DNA of 64,000 nucleotides from Zoroaster sp. YZ-2022 (GCA_029582265.1 CM055817.1:25115163-25179162), one strand, 5' to 3'. Counted from the first letter of the stretch, positions 35,758-47,778 are shown. Numbers and translations are program-made. The notes: a model not told the origin generated them from the sequence alone.

Positions 35758-36135
35758 TAAACAGCCTTTGCTTGTGCTAAAATGCCTCAGAACATACAAG
35801 AACATAGAACATGTTTGAAGAGTGTGATTGACAAGTAAGACATGGATATGAACAAATACGAATAAGGTACACGTATCAACATATTAACACAAATAGGTAA
35901 CTGCCCAACCAGGAAAACCAGTTACAACAAACTGGTGTGGCCGGCTTCTATTGTTATAGAAAATAGTGAGGACGAGAATTTCTGCAGGTGAGAATTGGCA
36001 ACTGGCTAAGGTCCCTGAAACAGCCTTAGATTGTGGTAAAATGCCTTAGAACATACAGGAACATACAACATGCTTACAATGAACAGTGTGATTGACAAGT
36101 CAGACATGGATATGAACGAATAAGAATAAGGTAGT
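35758..36135 (+). repeat. Local duplication, two copies about 250 bp apart
   Basis: 35,758-35,868 and 36,010-36,135 share AAACAGCCTT, TAAAATGCCT.AGAACATAC and GACATGGATATGAAC. Noncoding. Confidence 0.75.
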
Positions 36136-36641
36136 TCTAGCTATTGCGCCCTCCCTTGTTTGGATATGGAAAGGCCATAAACAGCTGCGCTATTGCATAA
36201 CCTCAATTTTCATGTGCATTTTTGTGAATGCAGGGACACATTTCGTGGTGAAAATTGAAACAAAAACTGACAAGGTAAGGTAAATTAGCGTCCTTTTATT
36301 GCCCTGATGTAAAACAATAGGTTTCATAGAATTCAGTGGGACCATTTTAAACTTGGGTTTTAACTGGAGTTCTTTGTACTTTTTGATTGATTATCAAGTG
36401 GTTTTTGCATTGTTGACAGTTAACGTGGATTTAACGCCGTAAAATAAATGTGTTTGTAAGTGGGGAAATATAATACAGAAATAATTGATAAAGGACAGAT
36501 TAATGAATTATTCATTTCATCCGACAATTAAATTGACAACGTAAATGAGAATAATCTATGTCAAATAATTGTAGATAAAAAAGTTTTAATGAAAATAGTT
36601 GAATTTGCATTTTTTGCGAAAACAACCGTTTTTTCGTATAA

Positions 36642-37490
36642 AGGTTTTCCCGGTCAATTTTGACAAATAAGCAGCCAATTTATACACTGCGTCATTCTGT
36701 TTCGCGCGAAATTGAATGCTGCTCAAAATCATCATTCAATTTCATTTTATGAGTAGGCAATAGTACTCTTGCGTCATGCGATTTAAACAAAATAACCATC
36801 CAATTTAACAATCCACTCGAACAGCATTCAAATTCGCAGGAGCTTTTCGCGGCGCGTATTTGGTCATTCAAATTCATTATTGGGCAGGCATTTGTGACAT
36901 ATGTGCAACTTAATTGACACTTTGTTAAACTTCGTTTACCTTTAGTTTCCTATAGATTTTTAAATGTATAAAAGCGGTTCACTATTGAATGAATGGACAA
37001 TAAGAAATCCGCATAAAAATCACACTCAAACAATAAAACAGACACGTTCAAACAATAAAAACAGTAGGTTATAATGAAACAGTCCAATATAACATAAATG
37101 TTTCAAAGAAAACAAAATTAAGTTTGAATTAAAGTATACATAAGAAACGTATTCTGTTGTCTTTTTTGCATTTGTTTCTGGTATTTTCTTTTTGAATTCT
37201 CATTTTGAGAAATTGATTGCTGTTATACGAAAATGAAAGTAACCTTTTAGTGAAAATCTCCAGTCGAACTAACTCTGCTAAATTAGATGAAGAATGTGCA
37301 TTACTAAAAAGAACGACGTATATGCTAAATTGAATATAATGCCACATGAATTCGCATAGCCTGAAAATGAAATCGAATGCTTGAATTCTTAATTCGAAAC
37401 ACAGTAACAACTGCAGAGGCAAAATCGCTTTAATATGAACGTATGGAAGTGAAATTGGCTGCTTATTTGCCGAAATTGACTGGGGAACCT
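36642..37490. mobile_element. 849-bp TIR element
   Basis: The end segments (36,642-36,681 and 37,452-37,490) are imperfect inverted repeats beginning AGGTTYYCC and containing GCAAATAAGCAGCCAATTT or its complement. AT-rich dinucleotides (TATA, ATAT) flank it. The interior holds repeated ATTCAATTT-like words and no gene. Confidence 0.75.
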
Positions 37491-38589
37491 ATATGACTGT
37501 AACAAGCGGTTCTACAACCGGCGGTGGGGAACCGCCTGTATGGCTCACCGAACTATTCAGGACTCTGTTCTTGCCCTACTAGTGTTCATGCGTTTTGCAT
37601 GTACGTACGACTGTCATTAAGGTCTTGGCCAATGAAAAGCTCTGCTTTGCTGACTCCACCCCAAGCTCCAACCCCCTCCGACCGTCGATGTCTATAGAAT
37701 TTCACAATGAGTCCGGTAGCCGATTGTTCAATTTCATTTCACTCGTGGATTTGCAACAATGGAGATTAACAACACACTGCCTAAGTACTTCAATGGTTGT
37801 CTGATCTGACACTAGGAACTATTATGTATCAGTGACGGATCCGAGGGGCGTTTTTGAAACAGTTCCCATAAGGTACAAATCTTGTGGTTTCCGTCCCTTC
37901 CAAGCCTCCCACATTACTAAGAACCATGAAAGATAAGATAAAATGTACATCTTGGCACTTACAATTTAAACATGTTGTTAATAATATTCATGCATACCCG
38001 TACAGAAGGGGGTAGAACAATTTGAAATATAGCCTATATTGAAACTGGTGGGATTTTAAGTGGCGGCTTTTTCAATATTTCTTTTTCGATTTTCGTTTTG
38101 AAAAAATGAATCTGAACTTCGACTATTGTGGGAATTTGGGGGTGCGTACGCATGCCCGGTACCCCTGCGGGTAGGCCTAAGTTTATTTAAATATATAATA
38201 GCACGATTACTTGTTGTCTATTCCGTAGGCCTACGTCTTATTCTTATTCTATTCTCTTCTTCCAGTCGGCCAGTCCTCATAGTCATAATGAATTTGGTAT
38301 GATGTATATTTTTATCTGCTATTATTAGACGCAGTTTTGTCTAATTGCTATCAGTGTAATTATTATTACGATGCCATCCCAGAAAGGATCAATTATTTTG
38401 TTTGTAATTATTTGTAAATTCCCGTTTACGTGTATCTAATGTATGTGGAACCTTGATTTTTTTTCTGAAAATAAAAATAAATTATATTTAAACAGCCTCT
38501 AATAAAAAACTCAGATAACAATCAAAAGCATTTTCGTGGTAGCCTATACCTGCCAATATCCCGATTAATTATTTCTCGTACTCTTCTCC

Positions 38590-38778
38590 TTAACTTGATC
38601 GCGTTTCTTCTGAGATAATGCTGAACGATGTCTTCTTCTGGGTTGGAGTTTTGAATAAAGTAATCCACAGCCAGACCCCATTGGTTTCCATGGGCTCTGT
38701 ATCCCTGACGTCGCTCTGATCATTATTCACAGGTAATCGGACTTGTTTGTGGGCCATGATGAAATGTGTTGGTCTCAC
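38590..38778 (-). pseudogene. Degenerate SANT/Myb-like ORF, left arm
   Basis: Begins MRPTHFIMAHKQVRLPVNN like the right-arm copy, then loses frame (small indels relative to 39,089-39,352), so the helical part is not read. Dead copy. Confidence 0.75.
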
Positions 38779-38813
38779 AGACGTAGACGTACAGGTGTGA
38801 CACTTCCGCTAAT

Positions 38814-39005
38814 CTAGGATCGGGAGTATTTTCAAATGATACGTCGTCTATACAAATGTAATATAAAAGACGTACCTAAAGGATCGGGAGTCTTTTCAAA
38901 TGGTAAGTCGTCTATACAAAGGTAATATAAAAGACGTACCTAAAGGATCGGGAGTCTTTTCAAATGGTACGTCGTCTATACAAATGTAAAGTAAAGGACT
39001 CACAA
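38814..39005 (+). repeat. Three 65-bp direct repeats at palindrome centre
   Basis: Copies start near 38,816, 38,881 and 38,946: GGATCGGGAGTCTTTTCAAA, TACGTCGTCTATACAAATGT, AATATAAAAGACGTACCTAA. The third is altered at its end. Confidence 0.85.
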
Positions 39006-39088
39006 CCTTTAGGTACGTCTTTCAGTTTACATAATCATCATGTAGATGAGTCAATGCAAATTGCTCACACCTGTCTACGTCTACGTCT

Positions 39089-39352
39089 GTGAGACCAACA
39101 CATTTCGCCATGGCCCACAGACAAGTCCGATTACCTGTGAATAATGAAGAGCGACGTCTGATATTAGAGGGATACAGATGCCATGGAAACCAATGGGGCC
39201 TGGTTGTGAATTACGTTATCCAAAACTCCAACCCAGAAGAAGACATTGTGCAGCATTACCTTAGAAGAAACGAGGTCCAGTTAAGGAGAAGAGTACGGGA
39301 AATGATTAATCGGGATATTGGCAGGTATAGGCTACCACGCAAATGTTTGTGA
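39089..39352 (+). CDS. SANT/Myb-like DNA-binding protein, right arm
   Basis: An 87-residue ORF. After MRPTHFAMAHRQVRLPVNN the sequence EERRLILEGYRCHGNQWGLV, then RRNEVQLRRRVREMI, fits a Myb/SANT fold (first helix E..LI.EG...GN.W, last helix R....LR.R.R...). It may be a transposon accessory protein, as in PIF/Harbinger elements, or one exon of a larger protein. It is open in full, unlike its partner in the left arm. Expression is unknown. Confidence 0.6.
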   Translation: MRPTHFAMAHRQVRLPVNNEERRLILEGYRCHGNQWGLVVNYVIQNSNPEEDIVQHYLRRNEVQLRRRVREMINRDIGRYRLPRKCL

Positions 39353-39569
39353 TTTCTATCTGACTTTTTTATTACAGCTGTTTAATTATAATTCATTTTT
39401 ATTTTCAGGAAAAAAATCAAGGTTCCACACAGATAGATACACATAAACAGGAATATACCAATAATTGCAAACAAAATTGTTGATCCTTTCTGGGATGGCA
39501 CAGTAATAATAATTATAGGTAATAATAATAAGGGAATAACATTGTGAGGACCGGTCTTCACTGCCTGAT

Positions 39570-39633
39570 AATGACCGGCTTGGGGGCTGGCCGCTGTCAA
39601 CGGACCGAGCCCGCAGCCCCCAAGCCGGTCATT
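39570..39633. repeat. Perfect 20-bp-arm hairpin bordering the minisatellite
   Basis: Arms 39,570-39,589 and 39,614-39,633 (AATGACCGGCTTGGGGGCTG and its exact complement) enclose a 24-nt loop. The right arm abuts the first CCCACCAG unit. Confidence 0.95.
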
Positions 39634-40806
39634 CCCACCAGCCCACCAGCCCACCAGCCCACCAGCCCACCAGCCCACCAGCCCACCAGCCCACCAGCCC
39701 ACCAGCCCACCAGCCCACACCAGCCCACCAGCCACCAGCCCACCAGCCCACCAGCCCGCAGCCTGGCCACCAGCCCACCAGCCCACCAGCCCACCAGCCC
39801 ACCAGCCCACCAGCCCACCAGCCCACCAGCCCACCAGCCCACCAGCCCACCAGCCCACCAGCCCACCAGCCCACCAGCCCACCAGCCCCCCACCCCACCA
39901 GCCACCAGCCCACCAGCCCACCAGCCCACCAGCCCCACCAGCCCACCAGCCCACCAGCCCACCAGCCCACCAGCCCACCAGCCCACCAGCCCACCAGCCC
40001 ACCAGCCCACCAGCCCACCAGCCCGCAGCCCACCAGCCCACCAGCCACCAGCCCACCAGCCCACCAGCCCACCAGCCCACCAGCCCACCAGCCCACCAGC
40101 CACCAGCCCACCAGCCCACCAGCCCACCAGCCCACCAGCCCACCAGCCCACCAGCCCACCAGCCCCCCAGCCCACCAGCCCCCCCCCCCACCAGCCCACC
40201 AGCCCACCAGCCCACCAGCCCACCAGCCCACCAGCCCACCAGCCCACCAGCCCACCAGCCCACCAGCCCACCAGCCCACCAGCCCACCAGCCCACCAGCC
40301 CACCAGCCCACCAGCCCACCAGCCCACCAGCCCACCAGCCCACCAGCCCACCAGCCCACCAGCCCACCAGCCCACCAGCCCACCAGCCCCACCAGCCCAC
40401 CAGACCACCAGCCCACCAGCCCACCAGCCACCAGCCCACCAGCCCACCAGCCCACCAGCCCACCAGCCCACCAGCCCACCAGCCCACCAGCCCACCAGCC
40501 CACCAGCCCACCACCCCACCAGCCCCACCAGCCCACCAGCCCCAGCCACCAGCCCACCAGCCACCAGCCCACCAGCCCACCAGCCCACCAGCCCACCAGC
40601 CCACCAGCCCACCAGCCCACCAGCCCACCAGCCCACCAGCCCACCAGCCCACCAGCCCACCAGCCCACCAGCCCACCAGCCCACCAGCCCACCAGCCCAC
40701 CAGCCCACCAGCCCACCAGCCCACCAGCCCACCAGCCCACCAGCCCACCAGCCCACCAGCCCACCAGCCCACCAGCCCACCAGCCCACCAGCCCACCAGC
40801 CCACCA
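39634..40806. repeat. 8-bp minisatellite (CCCACCAG)n, about 1.17 kb
   Basis: About 146 copies of CCCACCAG with occasional 1-4 bp losses, gains or substitutions (CCACCAGCCACC, CCCCCCCC). Because 8 is not a multiple of 3 and the unit has no stop in any frame, it creates long spurious ORFs on both strands (PTSPPAHQ-type on plus, GGLVGWWA-type on minus). None should be annotated as a gene. Confidence 0.97.
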
Positions 40807-41478
40807 CCCCCTGCCCGAGAAAGAATCAATTCAATTAATCCAATCCGATCCAACTCTCCCAAGAAAAAGAAAAAACAACAACAAGACAGGAAAACGTGTG
40901 TGGCAAGCAAACAAAATATGACGCCACCATCACCAGAAAGAGTCCTAACCTCTGAGCCGCAGACAACTCAATGAAGTTGGCATTGTCTTCTTGACGACCT
41001 TCGTTGCAAATGAACGGAGTGAAAGAAATCGAACAATGGCAGACGGGACTCATTGTGAAATTCTATAGACGTCGACGGTCGGAGGGGGTTGGAGCTTGGG
41101 GCGGAGTCTGCAAAGCAGAGCTTTTCATTGGCCAAGACCTTAATGACAGTCGTACGTACGTGCAAAACGCATGAACACTATTTGGACCTTTTGTTTAGTC
41201 CGGAAGCAGCAACTATAAATAGACAGACTGTTTGCGTCCGTGGGGAAAACGCCTGGCAGTAAGCCAAGATGATTTGTTTGTTGAATTGTTTTGTAAAAAG
41301 AAAAGAGTTGTGTTGTTAGCTTTCGAGGTGAATGGACCAGAGTGGTTCGGTCTGAGTGTTTAATAGACAATTATTTTCCTTCATCAAAATACCGTCTCCC
41401 GTTTCTTCCGTTGCGTTTGTTCAGCAAGGGGAAACAAGGACCCACCGACAGGCTATTCGCTACAGTACCACAGCTCAC

Positions 41479-41691
41479 CTGGGCAACTCAGCCATTTTTG
41501 AATCTCCGTTTGGTTGCTACTCCGCAGAAAGGTGTCAAAATAGGTCACATTGAAGTGTCTATATGGTGTGTAGGTGTTTATACCACCGAAACGAATCTTG
41601 CTGCACTGGCATGGGTCCTCCACCGGTAGTACCCAGCGGTACCTGTGACCCAAATCAGGATCTGGTTCCTGTCCCATGGAACATTCCATTG
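41479..41691 (-). CDS. Diverged third copy of the Cys-module exon
   Basis: The 213-nt exon enters after AAAAAAG and leaves at CCCAG|gtgagc, both phase 1. It encodes MECSMGQEPDPDLGHRYRW, then LPVEDPCQCSKIRFGGINTY and FNVTYFDTFLRS, clearly related to exon 2 at 10.7 and 16.1 kb. The Cys of PCRHF is replaced (PYRHF), and the Cys near the end is followed by Pro, so its disulfide pattern may differ. No signal-peptide exon was found upstream. It could be a functional internal exon of a minus-strand gene together with 34,979-35,185 and 28,521-28,733. Confidence 0.7.
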
Positions 41692-41744
41692 CTTTTTTGA
41701 TAACATAAACACAAAACACAACATTGTAATGATTTCGTCATTTG

Positions 41745-42255
41745 AAGTTGAACTGTTTTCGAAATCGCAATTTCAAATTACACTTTTCGGCATTAATTAT
41801 TTTAGATTTTGCTTCTTACTAAAGCTAATAAATTTAATTACAAAGAAAAGTCAGTGTATTTATCATAGAGATTGTAATTAATGGGGAATTACTTTCCAAA
41901 CATATTCGTCACTTCGTGAAAACGCAAAAACAAGACCGTGTGCAGAGCGCTGTATATTAAACAACGTCTTAAGCGATTCGTCACTTCGTGAAAACGCAAA
42001 ATCAACAATACCCGCTTTGGCATTTTGCCAATCGCTATGTATTTCAATGTATAAAGTGGTGAATGGGGATTCGTCACTTCGTGAAAACGGAAAACAGCTT
42101 AGCCAAGTGATTCGCAGGGTATATAAATAGCGTAATTATAAAACTATGACGTTTCAACATGTCGGCGACAATGAATACATCTCAAATATCTGCAAAACTG
42201 AATTTGACAAAAATAATGATTTTTTACGGATTCGTCACTTCGTGAAAACGATTTA
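41745..42255 (-). mobile_element. TTCACGAAGTGAC MITE, copy 1 (ends eroded)
   Basis: An inverted partner of 49,706-50,350, matching over most of its length. It has four copies of ATTCGTCACTTCGTGAAAAC (starting 41,904, 41,976, 42,069, 42,230). The outer TIR sequence GTGACGAT of copy 2 is missing at the right, and the left end stops near GAAGTTGAACTG just upstream of the exon at 41,479. Short ORFs repeating LRFHEVTN are merely translations of the motif. The flank 42,256-43,054 shows no gene. Confidence 0.8.
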
Positions 42256-43108
42256 TACAGTCGCAACAGGTAGAAACAAGGTAAAAATATTCATGATTGC
42301 GAGTCCTTGTTTGAGGATTGGGCCATTATCTCACTCCTTTATAATTATTTTCTTTGAACCTTGGTAGGGATGTTGAGTTTGACTTAGACCAAGTTGGATT
42401 TTCACATTCTTGTACTACGGTGACATCCAAGATATTTAAAACAAAACAAATATTTGTTCATACAGAAAAAAAGAACTTACCTGCGGCCAATTTCAGCTGT
42501 TATGTATAAGAACATTGTTTGCCAGAATCAAACTGTTTTGATTACTAGTCGAGCATTCATATGTATGCAATTTGGCTGGTCGTCTGTAATATATTGCTTT
42601 TCCAAAATATTTGCTCAGTACAATTTTCTGCTAAACAGCTCTTTCAAATTGGCCCCAGAATGATTAAATTGTTACCTGTACGAAGCTTTTTGAAACTCGG
42701 CAGTAGAATTTATTTATCAATCGCAATGGATCTCAGTGAGGTTTGAATTTAAACATTTCATGTAAAAAAAAATATAAAAAAACAAAACAAACAAACAAAA
42801 TATCGTGAAATAATTCCCAAATTTATTGTTGAAGATATTTTGAGTTTCGATGTTTTTTCCACGTAGTGACAACACGCTCGTCCGTATTGGCTTGGGCCCG
42901 TCAGCGCGTGAGACGGTAAGAGTTAAAAGTATTGTGCATAATTACGCTTGTGTTTGTTTATGGTGTAAACTGAGGATTTACATTGATCAATGATTGACAT
43001 ATGTGTACACACAAAACCTGCCCACACAAAAACTGCGCGCAAATGAATTACAGCGTGCGTTCGAGTAGCTTCCCCGGAGTAACCCGACTACGTCACATGG
43101 GTGAGCCC

Positions 43109-43399
43109 CACTGATCTCTATACTACTGGATATGAGATCGGGCTGATTGGCTGAAGCTCGTTGTTCGCCATATTTGTTCTCCCAAGAAAGACGGCGCATG
43201 CGTGACGGCCGGACAGGTTTACTGCGACCCGACCGACGACAATGCCAAGTGCTGCTGAACCAGTTGTTTTTATTGTCCGTATGCTAACATGACATTTGAA
43301 TCTTGACCTTTTGGGGGAACCAACATGGCGGCCGGTTACTTCAACTTGTTATAGGCCAGTCAGCGCCCATCTCGTATCCAGTTAGTATAGAGATCAGTG
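43109..43399. mobile_element. Nested MITE with 8-bp target duplication GTGAGCCC
   Basis: Inverted ends CACTGATCTCTATACTA..TGGATA.GAGAT and complement, flanked by GTGAGCCC at 43,101-43,108 and 43,400-43,407. The 8-bp duplication suggests hAT-type mobilisation. 291 bp, noncoding. Confidence 0.9.
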
Positions 43400-43745
43400 G
43401 TGAGCCCCGAGTACAACCTAATCGAACGAGCATCCCGTTGAACGTTCGCCGTCTTGCCGTCGTTAAAGCGATGTGAAGAATGTCAAAGGTCACACAGACT
43501 TAAAACAAAATATTTACAACAAAACGATCGCAAAATAATTATTTCCCGGGTAAAAAAGGAACTAAATTATCTTATTACTTCTCAGGTTCGTACAAAACAA
43601 CACGTATTTTCGTACACGAACAGTCTCTACTCACAAATTAATTGTTTAAGAGATGAAAATGTATGTCAAACTTCACGAAATTGCCGCACTGAAAACAAAA
43701 ATGGCGGTCATTCAGAATATTCTCAAAGTGACGTCACGCACGTCA

Positions 43746-43810
43746 CTTACCTGGGTCTGCCTCAAGTGACCTGCTTCGCGAGCAGATTACTTGAGGCTCA
43801 CCCAGGTAAG
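43746..43810. repeat. Long imperfect hairpin
   Basis: CTTACCTGGGT..GCCTCAAGT..CTGCT, loop TCGCG, then AGCAG..ACTTGAGGC..ACCCAGGTAAG. Lies near TGACGTCA-like palindromes at both sides. Confidence 0.85.
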
Positions 43811-44565
43811 CCCCGGCAATGACGTCATGCCTACTCGAACCCACCTGGGGAAGCTATTCGAACGCACCCACAGTAACAGCACATTTACGCCATCTACGAC
43901 ATGTTTACGTTTTGTCTCATCACTTGCCTAGCAAACATGACGGTATTGGGACATATGATATTGTCTACTCTAATGTCTGCTTCAATACCTATTTGTTTTA
44001 GGGCCAATTATTAGTTGTTTGACATTATTAGTTCTTTATAAGGAATATTGTAAATTTTATATAAATATATTATTATTATTGTCTGGATAGGCATAATTTT
44101 TTTGCGATGAAAGTTGTATACATTTGCTCTATCCTTGACGGCCCCTGTGCAACTCTGAGTATGTTTATTGCCTATGATTGTCTAAAGAACTAAAATAAAT
44201 CAATAAATAGATAATTATTGTCCATTTTATTTTAAATTATCGGTAACACCTTCCTCCACCTACGTTCGTGAGTGTACGCCTAATTGAACGCGTCCAATGC
44301 ATAATGTTCCGTTGAGAAACATAGTTTGAAAGAAATTATGTCCCAAAATTAATTTATGGTTAGGTTTTAAAAAGATAGGGGCTCTAGGCAAATATTAATA
44401 ATTTACATTTCCCCATTGTTAGAGTGGTTATGTCATACGGAAACAGTATACAACATAAGTGTTGATTATCTAAACCAATAATAAATTCAAATAATATCAA
44501 GAAAAATTTTCCGCAAATGCCTTTTATCTCGTATTCAGAAAACCATAAGGAGCAGTGCATATATA

Positions 44566-44794
44566 CATAACAGCAAAAGAAACGTCACCCCCTCAATTTT
44601 GTTAAGTAATTATATTATTAAACATAATAAATATACAATGTTGTGGGATGATCGGCTGCCAGGTCAACCAAATTTGCCACAGTGTGTTCGTGTTACACTC
44701 CATACTCATAATATTCTTCATTAAACTCATAATATTCTTCATTAAAATAAAAATAATAAATATTTTTAGGGGTGACGTTTCTTTTGCTGTTATG
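44566..44794. mobile_element. Tc1/mariner-type MITE, TA-flanked
   Basis: 26-bp inverted ends starting CATAACAGCAAAAGAAACGT, with TA at 44,564-44,565 and 44,795-44,796. 229 bp. The flanks 43,868-44,563 and 44,797-46,299 contain no exon that I can support. Confidence 0.9.
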
Positions 44795-46299
44795 TATACA
44801 TTATGTATATATAGGAAATGGCCTTGCCATGTTCGCAAAGCGCCTTCCATTTAGTAGCCTAGACAAAGGCTGTTGTCGTAGTGCACAAAGGTACCCCCAT
44901 CCCGTACCGATTTCTGGCCCAAGAAATTCAGCACACACTGTGCGCCATCCTCGGTTAGGGTCCCCACACGCACATTGTACAGCGAGATTAATAACCGAGT
45001 CGTAGACACAGTTGTGCATTGTAATCGCTAATCTATGCATTTCTTTATTTTCATATCGGTTTCCCGATGGAAATTCCTCATGCAAGAATTGTTGATTTCT
45101 GGGCGATTTATTTAAAACGATGGCCAATCACAGGCCCCTAGCTTTGACCCCGTTTCATCCCACACACAATGTATGTTGTGTACATGACATCGCAGCGAGC
45201 AGTTTCTGGGCTAACCAATAACCATTGAGATTACGTCTTTTGTTTTTTTATGGATATTAGCATAAAGTGAGGACCAGCTTGAATGTACAGAAGGATCATG
45301 ACGCGATGATGAACATGTACAAAACACAAAGTTTCTGGTCGGCTTCAAAGTCGGTGCGGTGACGCGCTTTTTGGTATTTTTTAAATTTAATTATTTATTT
45401 ATTTATTTATTTGCCAATGTGATACATGTATATGCGGTTTTTAGGACCAGAAACAGAGTCCAATCAGCCACCAGGTCAGTCGCCGCCCAGAAAACGTCTT
45501 TTGTGACATTGTTTAAATCTTACCTGTGTGGGGAGGCTGAAATTCGGTACTAAACTTCCATGAACAACTATAATGACAAGCGCTATAGGTCCAAATTTCA
45601 AAATATTATTTAAAAAAAATCATTTTATTGAAAGAAAATCCAGATGTAACGTTGAAGAAATCCTTGAGTTACGATGGTTGTTCGTCATTTCATAGTCCAT
45701 TTAGCGTACGCGCGTGTAGCGACAAAGCGAGAAAATATTCCATGCAACAGGTTCTGTGTGTGCTCGTCCCGCTCGTATACAAGCCGATGCACCCGTGCCG
45801 ACACTGGCATATTTTTTTTATCCTAACACTCAAGCGACGAACAGCCATCAAAACTGAAGTAATGTTCTAACGTTAAATCTTGGGATTACTTAATTAAAAC
45901 CACGTAGTGAACATGATATTTTAAAATTCAAACCTCGCTGAGATGCACTGCATTTGGTCATGGGATTCTACTGCTGTGTTTCAACTGTTTGAAACAGGTA
46001 CAAATTAAGCAATTTATGAATTTACACAAACTATTTTATTCTGTATTAGCTATTTTGTTTTCAATCCTGGACTTCACCGTAGTACACGAAGGTGAAAGTC
46101 CAGCCTGGGCCATCTACACTTCATAATAATTAACATAGGCTATATGTGTAGGCCTATATAAATCAACCTATATAATTTTTAAAAGTGGAAATACTTTCAG
46201 CTGGTTTGTTCGTATTCATTCAAATTTTGAAAATTTAATATTACAGTTAACGCAAGTAGTGTAATATTATCACGCCAGTTTATATGAAGGGGGAAATAC

Positions 46300-46775
46300 G
46301 AAATAACATACCTGTTGTGCAATGAAAACGCATGTAAAACACTGAAATGAATGCTGGAATCCACACACAAATCATCCTTCTGTTATTATATCGAGCCGCT
46401 CGGAATTTGTAGCAGTGTTTTTTTTATCCAGTGCCTTACAGAACACGGGTTTCGATCAATTCTGAGCAGAAGGTTGTTACTTGCTGTAATATATTGCTGT
46501 TCGTGTCAATGGTTTCCTTCTCATGAGATAATTGAGTCTGTGGGGCAAAAATAGACATCGGTCAAGGCTATAATTATCTCGCATCGAGTATTTTTTAAGC
46601 AATTTTATCTGCTTTCAGCATTTTTAATGATGATGCTAGAGTGGTTTTTTGCATCTTCTTAAGTTCACAAGGTTTTGAGTAAAACCCATTAATTAAGTTA
46701 GCATCGTTGTTGATGTGTGATATTTGACGCCGTCGCTTCGACTGTTTGAATACGTGGCTGGGTTGGATACAATGA
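46300..46775 (+). repeat. Segmental duplication, copy 1
   Basis: Matches 48,215-48,605 in the same order: GTTGTGCAATGAAAACGCAT, GAATGCTGGAATCCACA, GGCTATAATTATCTCGCATC, GCTTCGACTG, TACGTGGCTGGG. A shorter third copy lies at about 54,580-54,660. The sequence is noncoding. Confidence 0.8.
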
Positions 46776-46899
46776 CAGAAATGATAAGGGAGGTCGTCTT
46801 CTCCCAATCCCCCCCCCCTACCAAAAAAACAAACAAAAACAAAAACAAACAAACAAACAAACAAACAAACAACCTCCGGGTATTATAATGACCTCATTA

Positions 46900-47120
46900 T
46901 CTGACAGATCCTAGCAGCCAAACAAAGAGATCACTTAACTCAGGAGTTAATCCCCCATAATCCATATGGACCTGGTGGATACACAAAGAAACAGCAATTA
47001 CAACTTAACTAATCCTATAATCCCTTGACAATAGCTATTACTGGACAGATAGACTCTTCTGTTGTAGTGTTCACAGAGTGTAAACCCAGCTGGAAACGGA
47101 GGTTGGGGAAGATGTGACAG
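46900..47120 (-). repeat. Dispersed repeat R2, copy 2
   Basis: Reverse-oriented match to 16,540-16,780 (CTAATCCTATAATCCCTTGA, CCTGGTGGATACACAAA, GGAGGTTGGGGAAGATGT). A (CAAA)n run precedes it at 46,825-46,870. The following 47,121-47,778 has no recognised gene. Confidence 0.7.
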
Positions 47121-47778
47121 TTTCAGCTTTTGTTGGGTCTTTATCGAGAAAACAGTGAAAGTGCATTCTTCTGGTTGCATGCATTTAATGTGAAACAGGG
47201 ATCACGAAGACGAAATAGACTCCAAGGATTTTGGTACTATCACCACCTCCACATCCAGTATCAAGTATTGAGTAATTACAAAAGATGTATAGACGATGTG
47301 ACTAATGACATCACATCACAATGAGCCCCAAAGGCCAAACTGAGCTGGGCACAGCCCTGGTTTATAACAAGAAACCATAAAATCGGATATTTTGAGATAC
47401 CAACATAATTTATTTAATTATATTATTTTTTTTAATAACGTACACACAAACATTCAATCTCAAATGTAACACAAAATGTATACACTCAAATACATATACA
47501 TACACACTTTGGCTCTGGGGGAAATCACCCTGGTACTCTAAAGGTCAAGCAAAGTGTATGAAGTCACAAGGTCCATATTTAAAAGCCAAGGTAGCCCAAA
47601 CACTTTTTGCATTTTTAAATCCTTCTTGAAGGAATGGCTTTGTATTAAAGTAGAAAAAGACATGATTGTTCCGCTGCTCCCGAACAAACGGTTTATTAAT
47701 AATCCCCCTTTCATTATACACGTTTGGTAAAATATCTGTAAATGCATCCATGCTCTATAACAATCAAGATATATGTAT

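Larger units (their letters stand above)
37580..41180. mobile_element. 3.6-kb giant palindromic element with SANT ORFs
   Basis: The outer ends are exact inverted repeats (TAGTGTTCATGCGTTTTGCA at 37,580 and its complement ending 41,180), extending about 150 bp. Inverted matches also pair 38,345-38,480 with 39,385-39,505 and 38,580-38,802 with 39,062-39,340. The centre (38,803-39,061) holds three 65-bp direct repeats. The right arm has gained an 8-bp minisatellite. Each arm carries a SANT/Myb-like reading frame pointing away from the centre. Such proteins accompany PIF/Harbinger transposases, but no transposase is present. No target duplication could be recognised at the outer ends. Confidence 0.8.
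43055..43867. mobile_element. Outer TIR element, hosting a nested MITE
   Basis: The ends are GTGCGTTCGARTAGCTTCCC and its complement (43,055 and 43,867), followed inside by related ACCCGACTACGTCAC/TGACGTCATGCCTACTCGA segments. Without the nested 43,109-43,399 element it would be about 0.51 kb. A strong hairpin lies at 43,746-43,810. No clear target duplication outside. Confidence 0.75.

Noticed and set aside
39382..40974. Long ORFs of 390-476 residues on both strands
   Set aside because: They are the three-frame readings of the CCCACCAG minisatellite and have no real sequence complexity.
44801..45127. A 108-residue minus-strand ORF
   Set aside because: No recognisable family, no splice context and overlapping ORFs on the other strand; likely chance.
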